Shown piece by piece: positions 22,981-34,373 of a stretch of 64,000 bases of DNA; position 1 is the stretch's first letter, and the number at the start of each line of letters is the position of its first letter. This DNA comes from Protopterus annectens (lineage: Eukaryota; Chordata; Ceratodontiformes; Protopteridae), in assembly GCF_019279795.1 (NCBI RefSeq), contig NC_056730.1, positions 610,556,041-610,620,040 of the forward strand, in the 5' to 3' direction. The notes under the pieces are model-generated. The model saw nothing but the letters and a program-made list of their open reading frames with translations. It did no database searches and was not told the origin of the DNA. Position numbers and translations under genes: made by a program.

Positions 22981-24318
22981 TTTTATTTCAGGTGGGGGTG
23001 GGATGAGGACCTCCAGCGAGATTAGTTTGTGATCTGATCTCACCAGTGAGGGGTATACTTCCGGTGTTGAACATTGTTCTCCCATGTTCGTGATGATGAG
23101 ATCAAGTATGTTATCTCCTCTTGTGGGGATGCTGACTAGTTGTTCCATGGCATTTGAGTTTATGAATTCCAGGAACTTTTGGGCTAGGGTGTTTGGGCTT
23201 GAGTAGTGTTCCCAGTCTATATTAGGGTAATTGAAGTCACCTAGTATGATGGTGTTTGGTGATACATTTATCCCTCTAGTGTTTTCAGGAAGGCCATGTG
23301 AGGTTCCTGAGTTTGTGAGGGTGGCCTGTAACATGCTACAATTTGCAGAGCAGTCTTGCCTACGGTTAATTGCACCTGGATGGTCTCCGATGCATCGTGC
23401 GTTGCCACCAGTCTTGAGGTGTGGGTGTCCTTGATGAATATGGATACCCCCCCTCCTTTCTTGGTATTGTCCGGATTTTGGGGCCGGAATGCATGATATG
23501 AGGTAAAACCTGATAGCTGGGGTGCTCTCAGGAGCCTTGAACCAGGTTTCTGTCACAGCACAGACATCAATGTTCTCCATACTGAGAAGGGCCTCGAGTC
23601 GTGCATTTTGAGATTTAGACTTCTGGCATTGAGCAGCATTACCCTTAGTTTTTTCCTTTTTGTGTTCTAGGGTGGTAGGTTTAGAATTTGAGCCTTGCCT
23701 AAAAGGCACTATGGGGGTGGCAAGAGCCTTTGCCAATATCCGGAATCCCAGGGTGACAGGTGCAAGCCGTCCCTTGAAGCAGCATGGCTTGTCCAGCATG
23801 TCATCCCAGGCAGACAGATACTGGATCCCCTTTGAATGACACCAGTGTTTAAGCCAATTGTTAAAGCTGATCATCTTATCTCTGTATTGTGGCATCATTC
23901 TTGGTGAAGGTAGGATACTGCTCAAGGTCAGGGTCATACCTGCCTGGGCTACATAATCAGAGAGCTCCTCAATGTCTCTTTTCATGTAGTCCAAGGAGGT
24001 ACGTCTCAGGTCGTTTACACCAGCGTGGACAATGACTGAGTCATATTTGTACCTGCTGTTGAGAGACCTGATTGCTTGCGTTATGTGGCGGATTCTAGCT
24101 CCCGACAGGCAGCTTACTGTGACCTTCTCCTTACTCAGTCTGGTGAGCGGGACGTCAGTGTGTCTGACTATGGAGTCACCAATGACTAGTGTGTCTGGCA
24201 TTGTGTTTGGCCTTAAGGGCTGTGACTGTTTGACACTCTGACTGTGAGGTCTATGTGTTGCAGGTGTTGTGTTCTGAGGTGGTGGTTGTTTGGGTGTCTG
24301 CTTTGGTGGCCTCTGCTG
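22969..24318 (-). pseudogene. CR1-C ORF1 esterase fused in frame to ORF2 endonuclease
   Basis: One long minus-strand frame covers the esterase (MPDTLVIGDSIVRHTDVPLT, VIVHAGVNDLRR) and then the endonuclease (ENIDVCAVTETWFKAPES, GDFNYPNIDWEHYSS, SDHKLISLEV). In CR1-A these are two separate ORFs. Here small indels shift the junction: the usual LLNARSLNLKM is read out of frame, then the frame returns at ARLEALLSMENID. The last esterase block (DGLH) is also lost to a frame change (FKGRLAPVTLG). A decay product, not a designed fusion. Its open frame starts a few codons inside R4 sequence. Confidence 0.8.
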
Positions 24319-25010
24319 TTTTCCATGTCTATATTTGTGTTTTATACTTTTCAAAAAATTCTAGGTTTTGTTGTTTATATTTTCACACTTCCTCAGATGT
24401 TTCTTTTTCCAAACAGATTAAAGTTTCTTGATCTATATACTGTTTTTCACAAGTCTGTTGTATTAATGAATACAGATTTTTATTTGAAGCTTCTGACAAT
24501 TTTTTCTTGTGGAAGTATTTTTCTTTCTTGTAATTTACTTCTCTCTTAATCATTTTGTATCTCTTGTGTCTGGAAATTCTGGGCTTTTTGCATAATAGTG
24601 ACAATACATATTTTCTTTCTTTCTTATCCTCATTAGTCCACTTTATTTTCTTTATGGCTCTTGTTTGGCCTATCAGTTTTTGTGATTTTTGTGGACTACC
24701 AAATCCTTCTGCAAAAGTGGGGGCATCCTCCCCCCCTGGACCTGGCCTTGCCCCCATTGTAGGAATGTTTCCATATTTTGAGGATTCTACACTGTCATCT
24801 TTTCCATTCCTGGCACTATTGTGCCTACCAGGATTGGACACTTTTTTATCCTGGGTCTTGTGCACCCACCTATCTTTTTTAATTTTAACCTTCTTCTGTC
24901 CATGATATATGCTATATAAATACAGTCTATATATGAGTGTCGCCTTGGTGAGATTTTGTGAAAACGGGGTCCATCTTGTGAAGGTGCTCACCAAGACTTG
25001 AGGATGAATT
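24319..25010 (-). mobile_element. R4/Dong-like LINE, piece 1 of 5 (N-terminal region)
   Basis: A 203-residue minus-strand open frame (24994-24383). It has a basic lysine-rich start, a Gly/Pro-rich middle (GARPGPGGEDAPTFAEGFG), then IKKIKWTNEDKKERKYVLSL, which looks like a Myb-type DNA-binding helix start as found near the N-terminus of R2/R4 LINEs, and a long lysine-rich stretch (REVNYKKEKYFHKKKLSEAS). The 5' end of the element is not visible; I place it near 25010. The Myb reading is inference; the collinearity with piece 2 across CR1-C is seen. Confidence 0.65.
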
Positions 25011-25860
25011 CAGTTTCAGCAATACCACCCGTTGCTTGCTAACTTATCATCTCTCCATTCAGCCCTTGCATGTCCAAACTGAAGAACCTGTAAAATTGGT
25101 TCTTTTTGGTAAAATCCTGCATTCCTTTCTATGGCATTCTTTTATAATGTTTAGAAAATAGAATCAGTTGTGCTGTCTCTGCTCTGTCCCTTTTAGTTTA
25201 ATTTATGTATGAACTTACTAAGTTAGACTGTTTGCTAGGCATGGAATGTAACATATTTCTAGCTTCACATACTCTTTGGTGGTCAACCTATGGGTGAAAA
25301 TATGTACTTGTGATGTAACGGTAGAGTTGTCTTTCTGTTAAATTTAGATCCTAACACATTGCACCCGTCACTCACTTGATTGCTGAAGGCTGCCAGCATA
25401 AATTCACTGAGACAGATAATCACTGTCTTCTCTTACAAGTAATAGTATATAATGATAATCACTTGAAAAAAGGGACTACAGATGCCTACTTCAACCAGTG
25501 ACTCTAAAGCATGGTGTGTGCCCCATTGGGAAATGCACCCATCCATTCAGTTCAGGATGAATAGAACCAAGCTACCGGGAAGCCAAATCGTTCTAGTTCA
25601 TCTACTATTGCAGTACTACTTATAAGAGGTAATTCATTAAAGCCCAGGAGTATCTTAAGAAGTATTCATTGTTTAACTCTTGAAATGTCTGTCTTATAAC
25701 CGTATCAATTATTTTGCTTTAATAGATATTTTGGATGAGGGTCAGCTTTAAGCAAACTGGTGCCCTAGGCAAAGTGATGCACACACCCCCACACAGGTAT
25801 CACCTCGTGCCTCCTGGTCCACACCTTCCATCTTGGCGTATAGACACCAGCTAGATTACT
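25011..25860. other. No recognised feature
   Basis: Non-coding sequence between the R4-like element and the tandem repeat. No motif recognised. Confidence 0.45.
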
Positions 25861-26600
25861 TTTTTTCTTCCTTTTTCTAACATTTTGTCTTACTCTTCAG
25901 TTTATTTCATACAGTCATTCATTCATTTGACACATCCTAAATAGGTGAGACTGCACTGTGATAACTGTGAAGGAAATAATTGTATTAATCCATATATCTG
26001 GGGGTCATTAGGCTCCCATAAGCTATGGGAGTTCTAGATGTTCTGAAGTACATTTCAGAGTTACAAACTTTTCATCTAGTTATAGCCTGAACAATAATCC
26101 TGATTAAGCAGGAAATTCAGTGTTAGTCTTCACCTTTGCCTTTTCCTGCATCCTTTCAACGTACCAAACTGACCAAGACTGCATTGCAATAACTGTGAAG
26201 GAAATAAATGAATTAAGTTAGGGGACTGGGAGTCACTAGGACCTCAGGGCCATGTAGGTTTTTTATGCTGGCAATTTTCATCTAATTATGGCGTGAAGAA
26301 AAATCATGATTAAAGAAAGAAAGTCAGTGTTACTCTTCAGCTTTGCTTTTTGTTACATCCTGTCAACAGACCCCAACTGACCAAAACTTGACTATGGTTA
26401 GAAATAACTGCTATAAGACTTGGGCCTGGGATCTGTAGTCCTTTAGAATCCATAAGAGTTCGAGATGCTTTGAGGTACTTTTTAGATCTTTTTCCAAACC
26501 TTTTGATTGCATGATTGTCTGAGTAAAATTGTAAGGAATGAAATTCAATCTTAGTTTATTACTTTTTTATTATTTCAAGGTAGAATAAGTTATCTAATGC
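25861..26600 (+). repeat. Tandem repeat, ~3 diverged units of ~210-230 bp
   Basis: The pattern 'gactgca.tg..ataactgtga, aggaaataa' at 25949 recurs at 26177 (228 bp later), and a more diverged third unit begins near 26375 (ctgaccaaaacttgac). Each unit continues with 'gg..gtca.tagg', '.ataag..t.gag.t..agatg', 'tttcatcta.ttat.g' and 'attcagtgttagtcttca'. I do not recognise the family. Confidence 0.7.
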
Positions 26601-26812
26601 AAAATGCTCAAAACTGACAAAATAGCAGTTCACAATGAACTGAGAAGACAAATATTTGTGAGGATGCATAAATCATACCTGGGGATAGTATCTGTCTTCG
26701 TACCCCCCCCATAAAAGATAGTGACCTTCTGCATATTCCCCTCTGGTGTTCTACTGGGATGAATGTGAAGGCAGAATTGGTTTCAGTCATATAGTCCAAG
26801 CTGCTGCTATTT

Positions 26813-26815
<3 letters not shown>

Positions 26816-26878
<63 letters not shown>

Positions 26879-26890
26879 TGTGTTTCTGTA

Positions 26891-26944
<54 letters not shown>
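26816..26944 (+). repeat. Compound (GT)n(AT)n microsatellite
   Basis: About 60 bp of GT dinucleotides, an interruption (tgtttctgta), more GT, then about 45 bp of AT. Thr-His or Tyr-Ile rich open frames over it are artefacts. Confidence 0.95.
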
Positions 26945-26948
<4 letters not shown>

Positions 26949-27284
26949 ATATGCGCATAAATGTATAAAATACAGCATAGATTCATAGGTGTATACTAAG
27001 CTAATGACCACCAGGGCCAGGGACTTTATAAGCCTATCCTCACAGCCCAGTTATTAGGAGGAGCTATGCTAGGAAGTTTTTAAAGGTTTTGGGGGGTATG
27101 GTAGTTTGGGCATAGTTAACTGTCTCTGTCTGTCATAAACATGGGGGGGCAGACTGGGGGAGGTCTGATTTTCCATCTGTTGGTCAAGGTTACAGTTAAC
27201 TAGGGTTAGGGATGGACTCTGAATGGATGGGGAGCCTGTTCCAGAGCATGGGAATCATCTGAGACACATAGACACATATATGAA

Positions 27285-27540
27285 GGTTGGCATAATAGCT
27301 AAGATATTTGCATTACAGACACAAGAAGCAGGGTTTGATTTTCACATGGGTTAAACGGCTAGGCTTAAAATGGCCCACAAAGGCAGTTAGCTAGTACTAA
27401 TCAATGATCATATTCTGAGAAATTGGCATAATGATTAAGGTGTTTACCTAACAGACACACAAGGTGCAGGGTTTGATTCTCACATGGGGTAACTAGCTAG
27501 GCTTAAAATGGCTCACAATGCAGTTTGCCTAGTACTAATC
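27285..27540 (+). mobile_element. tRNA-derived SINE dimer with CR1-type 3' tail
   Basis: Two head-to-tail copies (27285-27402 and 27420-27540). Each begins with a tRNA-like part: an A-box-like ttggcataatgattaagg and a B-box-like gggtttgattctcac about 45 bp later, the pol III promoter layout. Each ends with gctaggcttaaaatgg ... gcctagtactaatc, which resembles the CR1 3' end in this window (gctaggcttatgtaggcc ... gcctagtacctacc). So the SINE probably used CR1 machinery. It sits inside the 3' part of CR1-D. Confidence 0.72.
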
Positions 27541-27542
27541 TG

Positions 27543-30130
27543 TCAATATCCATCTAACCAGTATGTCTTATTTATGTTGCAATCAAAATTTAAATCCTTA
27601 GATCTAGTTGTTCTGATGCTCTTCATTTTCTGGAAGTGCAGAAGGTTCAGCAGAGCTTGATCTGATGATCCTTTGTATGCTGCGCATAGATTGTCTCTCA
27701 GTAACCTGTAGGAGACTGAGTATATAAATATGTCTTTAACTAGATCTGTATTAGGCAATGTGCGTATACTGTGGGTTCTCCAGTTAAGGAACCTTTGTGG
27801 GCATTCCAGCTGTTGCATATGTCTGGCAGGCACATGCAGTAAGGGGACATTACACACAGTGATGGGTCTGATAATGCCAAATAAAGTGGCACTATTACAT
27901 CCTTAGACCAGGATGCCATGACGTTACTTATAAGTTGGGCAAAAAAGAATGATTTTCTCAGATTACTGTCTACATATGTTCTCAATATCCCTCACTACCT
28001 GGTGAGTTCTTAGGGGTGTCTTATCAATGGAGTAGTTAGCCTGGCGGCTATTTTTCCAAAAGACACTCCAGTGCATTTCTTGGCATTGAGTTTTAATCTG
28101 TGACTTTGGCACCAGTCATTTGTCTGTGTTAGACCCTCTTGTAAGAAGTTTGTGCCTTGGGGGAATCAATGATAGTTCTCAAATTGTAGTCACCTGTGAA
28201 CCTGGTCAGTTAACGGCTCTTGACATCAGCCTTTACCTCCAGGAAGTAGATGCCAAATAGGAGAGGTCTTAGCAGGGAGCCCTGAAGTACCCCACTAGTG
28301 AGTAGTCTCTTAGCAGAGGTGGTCTCACCATTCCTAACTTCCTGGGTCCTGCCTGTAACCCAGCTGGCAATCCAGTGAGTTATGTAGGGGTTATGCCCAG
28401 TTTGATGAGTCTTTCTACTATACACAAATGTGGTATTTTATTGAATGCCCTGGCCAGATCCAAGTAGGTTTTTTGTATTGTTTTCCCCTCACTCATTGAA
28501 TCGGTGACCTTCTGAAAGAAGTTCACCAGGTTTAGTAGGTATTTCCTTCCTTTGACAAAGCCAAACAGGATTGGGTCCATTTTCTGAAGGTTGCCTTTGT
28601 TGATAATTTCCATGATAATTCATTCCATGGCTTTGCATATTGGATTAATCAGACTATTGAGTCTGTTGTTTCCAGGGTCAGTTGATGGTCTGCCCTTGTG
28701 AAGTGGGATAAGTGTTGCAGTCCTCTACTCTCATCATACAAAGTCTGTTTAGAGGCTGTACTTGAAAACTGACTCAAGTGGTCCTGATAGGTCATGTTTC
28801 AAGTTATATAGGATGGATAATGTTAGGGTCCACAGAGGCTTTTTTTTGGCTTAGGAAAGTGCTGCCAGGAGCTGCTGCCTGATAAAAGTTGGGGGGGGGG
28901 GGGTTATACTGTTAAGTATTTCATGGGTGAAGGTAGGGAGAGAATGGAGTCAAGTTTGAGCTGAATTTGTCTACCAGCAGGTTTGCTATGTAGTTCTGCT
29001 CAGTGAAGGTGGCACCATTGACCACCAGTTTGGCACACTACTCTGTGCTTACTTTAAGGTTGCAGACATAGCTTTAGAAGCCTTGTGGCTGTGATTAGCC
29101 TGTGGGGCTATCTTTAACTTGTAGTGGACCTTGTTGGGCTTAATTAGATTTCTTAGTTTCGTGTTTAGTTTAATTAGCAAACTCTTATCATTATGGGAGT
29201 TGCACTTCCTGATTTTAGCCATGACTTTTTTCCTTTTGTTATATACCCTGTTAAGGTTAGGATTCCACCAGTATGGTTTGTTTTTAGTTTGTTTTGGGCT
29301 TATTTCTAGTAGGTACATCAGCTTCTATACAGACATTTACATGCTTGTACAGGATCTCTGTGAATAGTTCCACATAGGTTGCTGTGAACTCGGGGTTAGG
29401 GGGACATTGAATTTTGACAACCTTTTGCGTAATAGGGTATAGTTTACTTTGGAATAGTTCCTAAATGTTGCAAGGTTTGCTGGGGTTACCAGTGAATTGA
29501 TTTTTATTTCAAAAGAGTCAGCTTTGTGATCCAAACTCATCAGTGTGTTCTTCCATATTGGTGAGTACCAGGTCAAGTATGTTTGAACCTCTGGTGGGTG
29601 TGCACACTATCTAGTCAAGGGTATTGGTGTTAATAAAGGCCATGAATTCTTGTACCTGAGAATTTGAATCAATGCTAACTCCAATTCTGTAGAAGGGTAG
29701 TTAAAATCTCCCATGAATATGGTATTTGGTTTAATGTTGAGTGTCTCCAGAAGGTTTATGTATGAGCTATGGGATTCTTGGGACATAGGGGATGACTTAT
29801 AGCTTGCTAGGATATGGTATGTGACTTTGTGTATGTTGATTTGCATGTGGATGAACTCCAGGGCTTTGTCCTGTTTATTCAACCTGTTACTAATGTAAAT
29901 TGGGGCTGCTCCACCTTTTATTGCTGTCTGTGCAGCTGATGGTGTAAATGTGTGGAAGGCACTGAAGCTTTGCACTGCTGGAGTACTTTCTGCAGATTGA
30001 AATCATGTCTAGGTAATGTCACAGATGTCTATATTCTCCTGAATAAGGAGAGCTTGTAGGGTGTGGTGTTCCTTGTTTACACTTCTAGTATTGAGCAGTA
30101 ACACCTTTATATTTCTTTGGGTTTTATTTG
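27543..30130 (-). pseudogene. CR1-D ORF2 (endonuclease + RT), heavily decayed
   Basis: Fragments in order on the minus strand: NKEHHTLQALLIQENIDICD near 30100, endonuclease blocks GGAAPIYISN and FMGDFNYPSTELE (29975-29607), SLDHKADSFEIKI near 29530, a linker with KPYWWNPNLNRVYNKRKK (29318), RT motif A-like TYLDLARAFNKIPHLCIVER (28613-28430), motif B-like SGVLQGSLLRPLLFGIYFLE (28300), and thumb fragments with HMQQLECPQRFL and DLNFDCNINKTYW (27860-27543). It is homologous block by block to CR1-A ORF2 but diverged at many sites. Confidence 0.75.
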
Positions 30131-31306
30131 CTATATCGGTAGGTTTCTCAATTTGGTATTGGGTAAAAAAAGTCATCTTAGGGGGTGGATAAAGTTTTAG
30201 CCAGTATTCAGAAGCCTGGGGGGTGCAGATGGAAACCATCCTTTGCAAAGCAACATGGTTTGTTAACCATGTGTTCTTATGCTGAAAAATATTGAATACT
30301 CCTGAAAATGTATTTATTTATTTTACATTTGTTTACCGGGAAAGTCCAACTGGATATATGTCCATTTTCAGCGGAGTCCCGGGGAGAAAAGCTCCAGAAA
30401 GCAGAGTACAAATACATTAGGAACAATAGAAACATTTAGAGATAATTTTAATATGCAATTTTCAGTAAGGTTACAAACATAGATAAAACATAGTAGACAA
30501 CATCAAAGTCATGCAGCTTCAATTTCAGGCAATAATACACGCAGTTATGGGCTAAGTCCCTTCAAGAATTCATACACTTATTAGAGTATATGATTGAAAT
30601 GCTTAGGGAGAGTTTGCAGGAACAGCGGGTGGTGATTAGTCGGGGTTTAAGCAGGGACACTGGCAATGCTGTTGGAAGTGTAGTTTGAGGCTTTTTTTGA
30701 ACTGGGTTAAGGAGGATTGGTGAGTAAGTTCGACAGGTAGCATATTCCAAGTTTTGCCTACTGAGATGGCGAATAGAGAGTCCCCAGCCACATTTATGCT
30801 CTTAGTTGTTTGTACCAGCAGTTTGTCAGCAGGGTGTAGTGACCTCAGGTCGCTGTATGGTTTAATGATCTTATTTAGTACTGGTGTTTTTTCAGGTTGA
30901 TATAGTATTTTGTGGGTTATTATAAGTTGGTTGTATCGGAGAAGACTGGGCCACTCCAGCCAACCTAGTTGAGTTAGGTTGATACAATGGTGGGTCCCAG
31001 AGGTAGCACCTATAGCAAATCTAGCAATATGGTTATAACAACTAGTAAGTTTGGTAAGGTTGGCTTGGTTCAGGTTAGTGAAGAGGGGGGAGGCATAGAG
31101 GAGGGTAGATAGTAAGTGGGACCAAGCGATAGTGGTTCTTGCAAAAGGAGTGAGGAAGGGGTTGATCCTGAATAGGGAGCCCAGTTTTTTGTTGACAGAT
31201 TTGATGGTTTGATTGACATGGATATCATATTTCAGGGCATTATCGACTGTGACGCCCAGGAGGTTTGTGTGAGTATCTGGGGATATAATAGTGCCATTGT
31301 TGGAAC

Positions 31307-33574
31307 TTATAGTAAAGAATGGTGAGGAGGATTTGCAGGTGGGGAAAAGATGAGCAGTTTAGTTTTGTTGGGGTTTAATAGAAGATGACGGTTTGCAAAC
31401 CATTTTTCTACATCATTGAAAGTATTCTGGGTTAGGGTCATTAACTCAGTTGAGGAGGAGGCGGTACATATTAAAGTAGAGTCATTCGTGTATTGGATGC
31501 AGGTGGCCTTGGGAGTGATAGTGGGTAGGTCATTGATAAAGACTGAGAAGAGTAGTGGTCCTAGTATGGAGCCTTGGGGGACTCCTAGAGTAATGGATAG
31601 ACATGTGGATAGGATATTCTGCCATAAAACTGCTTGTTGTCTATCAGGCAGGTAAGATTGTAGCCGTTTAATAAAGCTACTGTTCAGTGACAGTTCCTTC
31701 AAGGTACGGAGAAGCAGTTGGTGATTGACCATATCAGAGCCCTTAGAGAGATCTAGGAAGAGAACTGAGGTAAGTTTGTTATTGTTTCGGTTGATATTGA
31801 TAGAGTTAGAGAAGGATAGGAGGGCTGATGTGGTGCTGTGGTGTGGCCTAAAACCATGCTGAGAGTTGGCCAGTAGTTTATTTTAGGTGAGATAGTACAT
31901 TAACTGGTTGTGGACACACTTTTCCATAATTTTGGCCAGTGGTGATAGTATGGCTATTGGTCAGAAGTTTGATAGGTCTAAAGAATTCCCTCCATTATGA
32001 AAGGAAATGACATGGGAAACCTTCCAGAGAGAGGGGATAGTGGCTTCAGTCAAGGTGCAGTTTATTATGATCGAGACAGGGTATGCAATGGCATCTGCCC
32101 TTTTTGTAAATATTCTGGTGGGAGGAGATCAGCTGGCAGGGTAGTGGGCTTTAGTTTGTTAATTAGAGATCTGATGGTCGATGTAGATACAGGTTGGAAG
32201 GTGAAAGAGAGTGGGGTTGTGATTGTGGAGGAGATTTGAAAGGAACTGGTGGGGGGTAGTTGTCTAGCTAGTGATTGGATGGTTTTGGTAAAAAAATTGT
32301 TAATAATGTTAGCAGTTTCTTCTGGAGTTTTAAGGTCGCAAGTTGAGGGGGTGGGGGTGGAGGTTTGGCCAGGGTGGAGCAGCTTGTTTATGCCTGCCCA
32401 ACATTTTTGAGGTTTGTTCTAGTGTTTTTGCTGAAGGTGTTGATAGAAGTTTTTTTTGTCTAACAATGTGGCTTTCTTGGTATCATTCCATAGTTGTCAG
32501 AATTTAATATAGTCAAGTGGGTCTTTGGAGGTGCGCCAGTTGCCCCATGCTTTATTTCTTGCTATGATTTTGGTTTTGGTTACTTTAGAGAGCCGGGGGC
32601 AGTCTTAGTTTTGATTCTGAGGATGTGGATAGGAGCATTCTAATCTCAAATGGAGAGGAATTTAGAATTAAAATAGTCTACAGCATCATCTAGTGGAAGT
32701 TCTTTAAGTATGGCCCAATTGCATGCTCTGAATTCATTCTGAAAGCCAGTGGAGTTAAAGTTCTTGTTGTTTCTGACAGATTTATATAGAACTTGGTGGT
32801 GGTTATCTACTTTATGCTTAATGATGTTAGCGAGTAGGTGGTCACTTATATCATCTGGGATGGTACCTATGTTATACAGGTCTGGCTGATTGCTGATAAG
32901 AATCCAGTCCAGGATACTGCCTTTGTAGTTGGATTTGTTTATTTTTGTGCGTGAGGATACAAGTTGGATATGGCCGTGAAGGTTTATATGGGTGGTGGGA
33001 GACTCAGAGGAACAATTGTTTCAGTCAATATTAACGTCTCCTAACACCATAGTTACTTGGGGGTATGTGTTGGAAAGCCATTGGAGGAAGTCTTCTAGGG
33101 TATTTGCATTGTTGCCTGGGGGGATATAAATGCAGGCAATGAATATAGATTTACTTTTGTTATGCTGTAGTTTGTTAACTAGGGCTTCTACATTATTGAA
33201 TGGGGGGGGGGGTGGTTGTTGTGGAGCTAGTGTGACATTTATTATGTTTTTAAACAGAACAACAGAACTGCTACTCCTCCACCTTTTCTGGTGTTTTGGT
33301 CTAGTCTAAGTATGTTGTACCCTGGTAGGATAACCTCATCATTTTTAGTTCCTGGTTTTAGCCATGTTTCTGTAAGACATAGCACATCAGGTGAGTAGGT
33401 GGCTAGAAGGGCATGAAGATTATGGTCCTTGTTGTTAATACTCCTGATGTTTAGGTGACAAGTCAGGAGAGAGTTAGGGGACCTTAAATTTGGCCATATG
33501 TTGAAGGTGGTAGTGGGCTGGGAGCTTGTGGGTAGGGTGGGTCCAGGGTTAGGGTGGATGTCTCCATCCCTCAT
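31307..33574 (-). pseudogene. L2-2 ORF2: APE endonuclease + reverse transcriptase
   Basis: The 5' part (33574-33242) reads MRDGDIHPNPGP, a motif seen at the start of many L2/CR1-group ORF2 proteins, then LLTCHLNIRSINNKDHNLHA, DVLCLTETWLKPG and GGGVAVLL (endonuclease). Decayed sequence covers the rest of the endonuclease and linker (33240-31740). The RT part (31732-31307) reads LPDRQQAVLW, TLGVPQGSILGPLLFSVFIN (motif B), CIQYTNDSTLIC (motif C, where YADD has become YTND) and LLNPNKTKLLIF. Several stops and frameshifts; not functional. It differs from L2-1 at many positions, so they are separate subfamilies. Confidence 0.8.
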
Positions 33575-33615
33575 CAGAGTAAATTGTATAGTGATTATTA
33601 GTTTCAGCGCTTTAC

Positions 33616-34045
33616 TTATTTTATGATAATATCTGTTTTTTTTTTTTTTTTGCGGGAGATAGACCGTGGTCTAATTAGTTGGTGGTTGTTAAAAGTGGAG
33701 AGGACAGGTTTGTAGTGAGCTAGGGGTTGGTCTGATTCACTCAAGGTGGGAACAGAGATGGTATGAGATATGGGGTGGTGAAAGCCAAGATAAGGCTGGT
33801 TTTCATAGATGGTGAGGAGATATAGCTCAGGCAATATAACTGAGCGGGACATAATTGGTCTCATCTTGATAGTAGTGGTACTTGGTAAGGAATGTGGGTG
33901 GAGAATTAAGAGGGTTGTTGACAGGAAGGGGTGGTGTATGGAGGTGTGGGTTATCTATGATAGGTTGTAGGAGGGTTGAGTAGTTTATTGGGCTTAAATT
34001 TAGCACTAGTGGGGGCAGATGGGATTTGGGGGCGGGGTGGGGCAC
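33616..34045 (-). pseudogene. Possible ORF1 or 5' leader of L2-2
   Basis: Two overlapping minus-strand frames (34045-33827 and 33864-33616), rich in Pro, Ser, Thr and His, begin MPHPAPKSHLPPLVLNLSP and continue with MRPIMSRSVILPELYLL. They lie upstream of the ORF2 start inside the L2-2 boundaries. No domain recognised. They may be a short ORF1 or non-coding leader. Confidence 0.35.
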
Positions 34046-34373
34046 AGAGAGAGCCCGAGCGAAGCGGGGCTATACCAAGTTACAAGGACTACCAGGGTCT
34101 GTGAGTATGCAGGCTTAAAGAATACAACTTTACAGTGTTTTTACTCAGTTCTTTTTAAAGTGAGCTGCAATTTACTACATTTTACTCAATTCTTTTGAAA
34201 GTGAGTTGTGTTTTACTCAATATTGTATTGCAGTTTAGCCAGACAATTTTACTGACTGTTGGGAGTAAGCAGGCTTTTAACCTGAATTCTGTAGATATAT
34301 GTGTTATTTCTTTATCAACTGTGAGATGAAATAAGCAAGGAGAACATGTTATACAGGCTGAGTGTGCTGAAAA

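Larger units (their letters stand above)
20756..24318 (-). mobile_element. CR1 LINE, 5'-truncated (CR1-C)
   Basis: A 3.56 kb minus-strand CR1 inserted in the R4-like element. It is truncated in the ORF1 linker upstream of the esterase and retains esterase, endonuclease, RT and the tail (cataggttcataggttcata on the plus strand). A short tttt is shared at both edges. The flanking R4 sequence reads through (ctctctttctttt / ccatgtct), matching the uninterrupted tandem unit at 20.4 kb, which serves as an internal empty-site control. ORFs are broken many times. Confidence 0.87.
30309..34366 (-). mobile_element. L2-like LINE, near full length (L2-2)
   Basis: A 4.06 kb minus-strand element inside CR1-D, flanked by an exact 7 bp duplication ctgaaaa (30302-30308 and 34367-34373). 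Removing the insert and one repeat restores the CR1 esterase frame across the site (FWC..., then SIQYFS), so the boundaries are well supported. The 3' end (left) has the shared L2 tail (aaatgtatttatttatttta, then cccggggagaaaagctcc); the RT, endonuclease and a Pro-rich 5' region follow. Its frames are broken at many sites. Confidence 0.87.

Noticed and set aside
22969-24354. A host esterase-nuclease fusion gene
   Set aside because: Block-by-block match to CR1-A ORF1 plus ORF2; the continuous frame is an accident of indels, and its start lies in flanking R4 sequence.
26608-27011. Thr-His and Val-Cys rich open frames
   Set aside because: Translation of the (GT)n(AT)n microsatellite.
27285-27540. 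Two functional tRNA genes
   Set aside because: The A/B-box-like parts are degenerate, no cloverleaf is evident, and the units end in a CR1-like tail, so they are SINE monomers.
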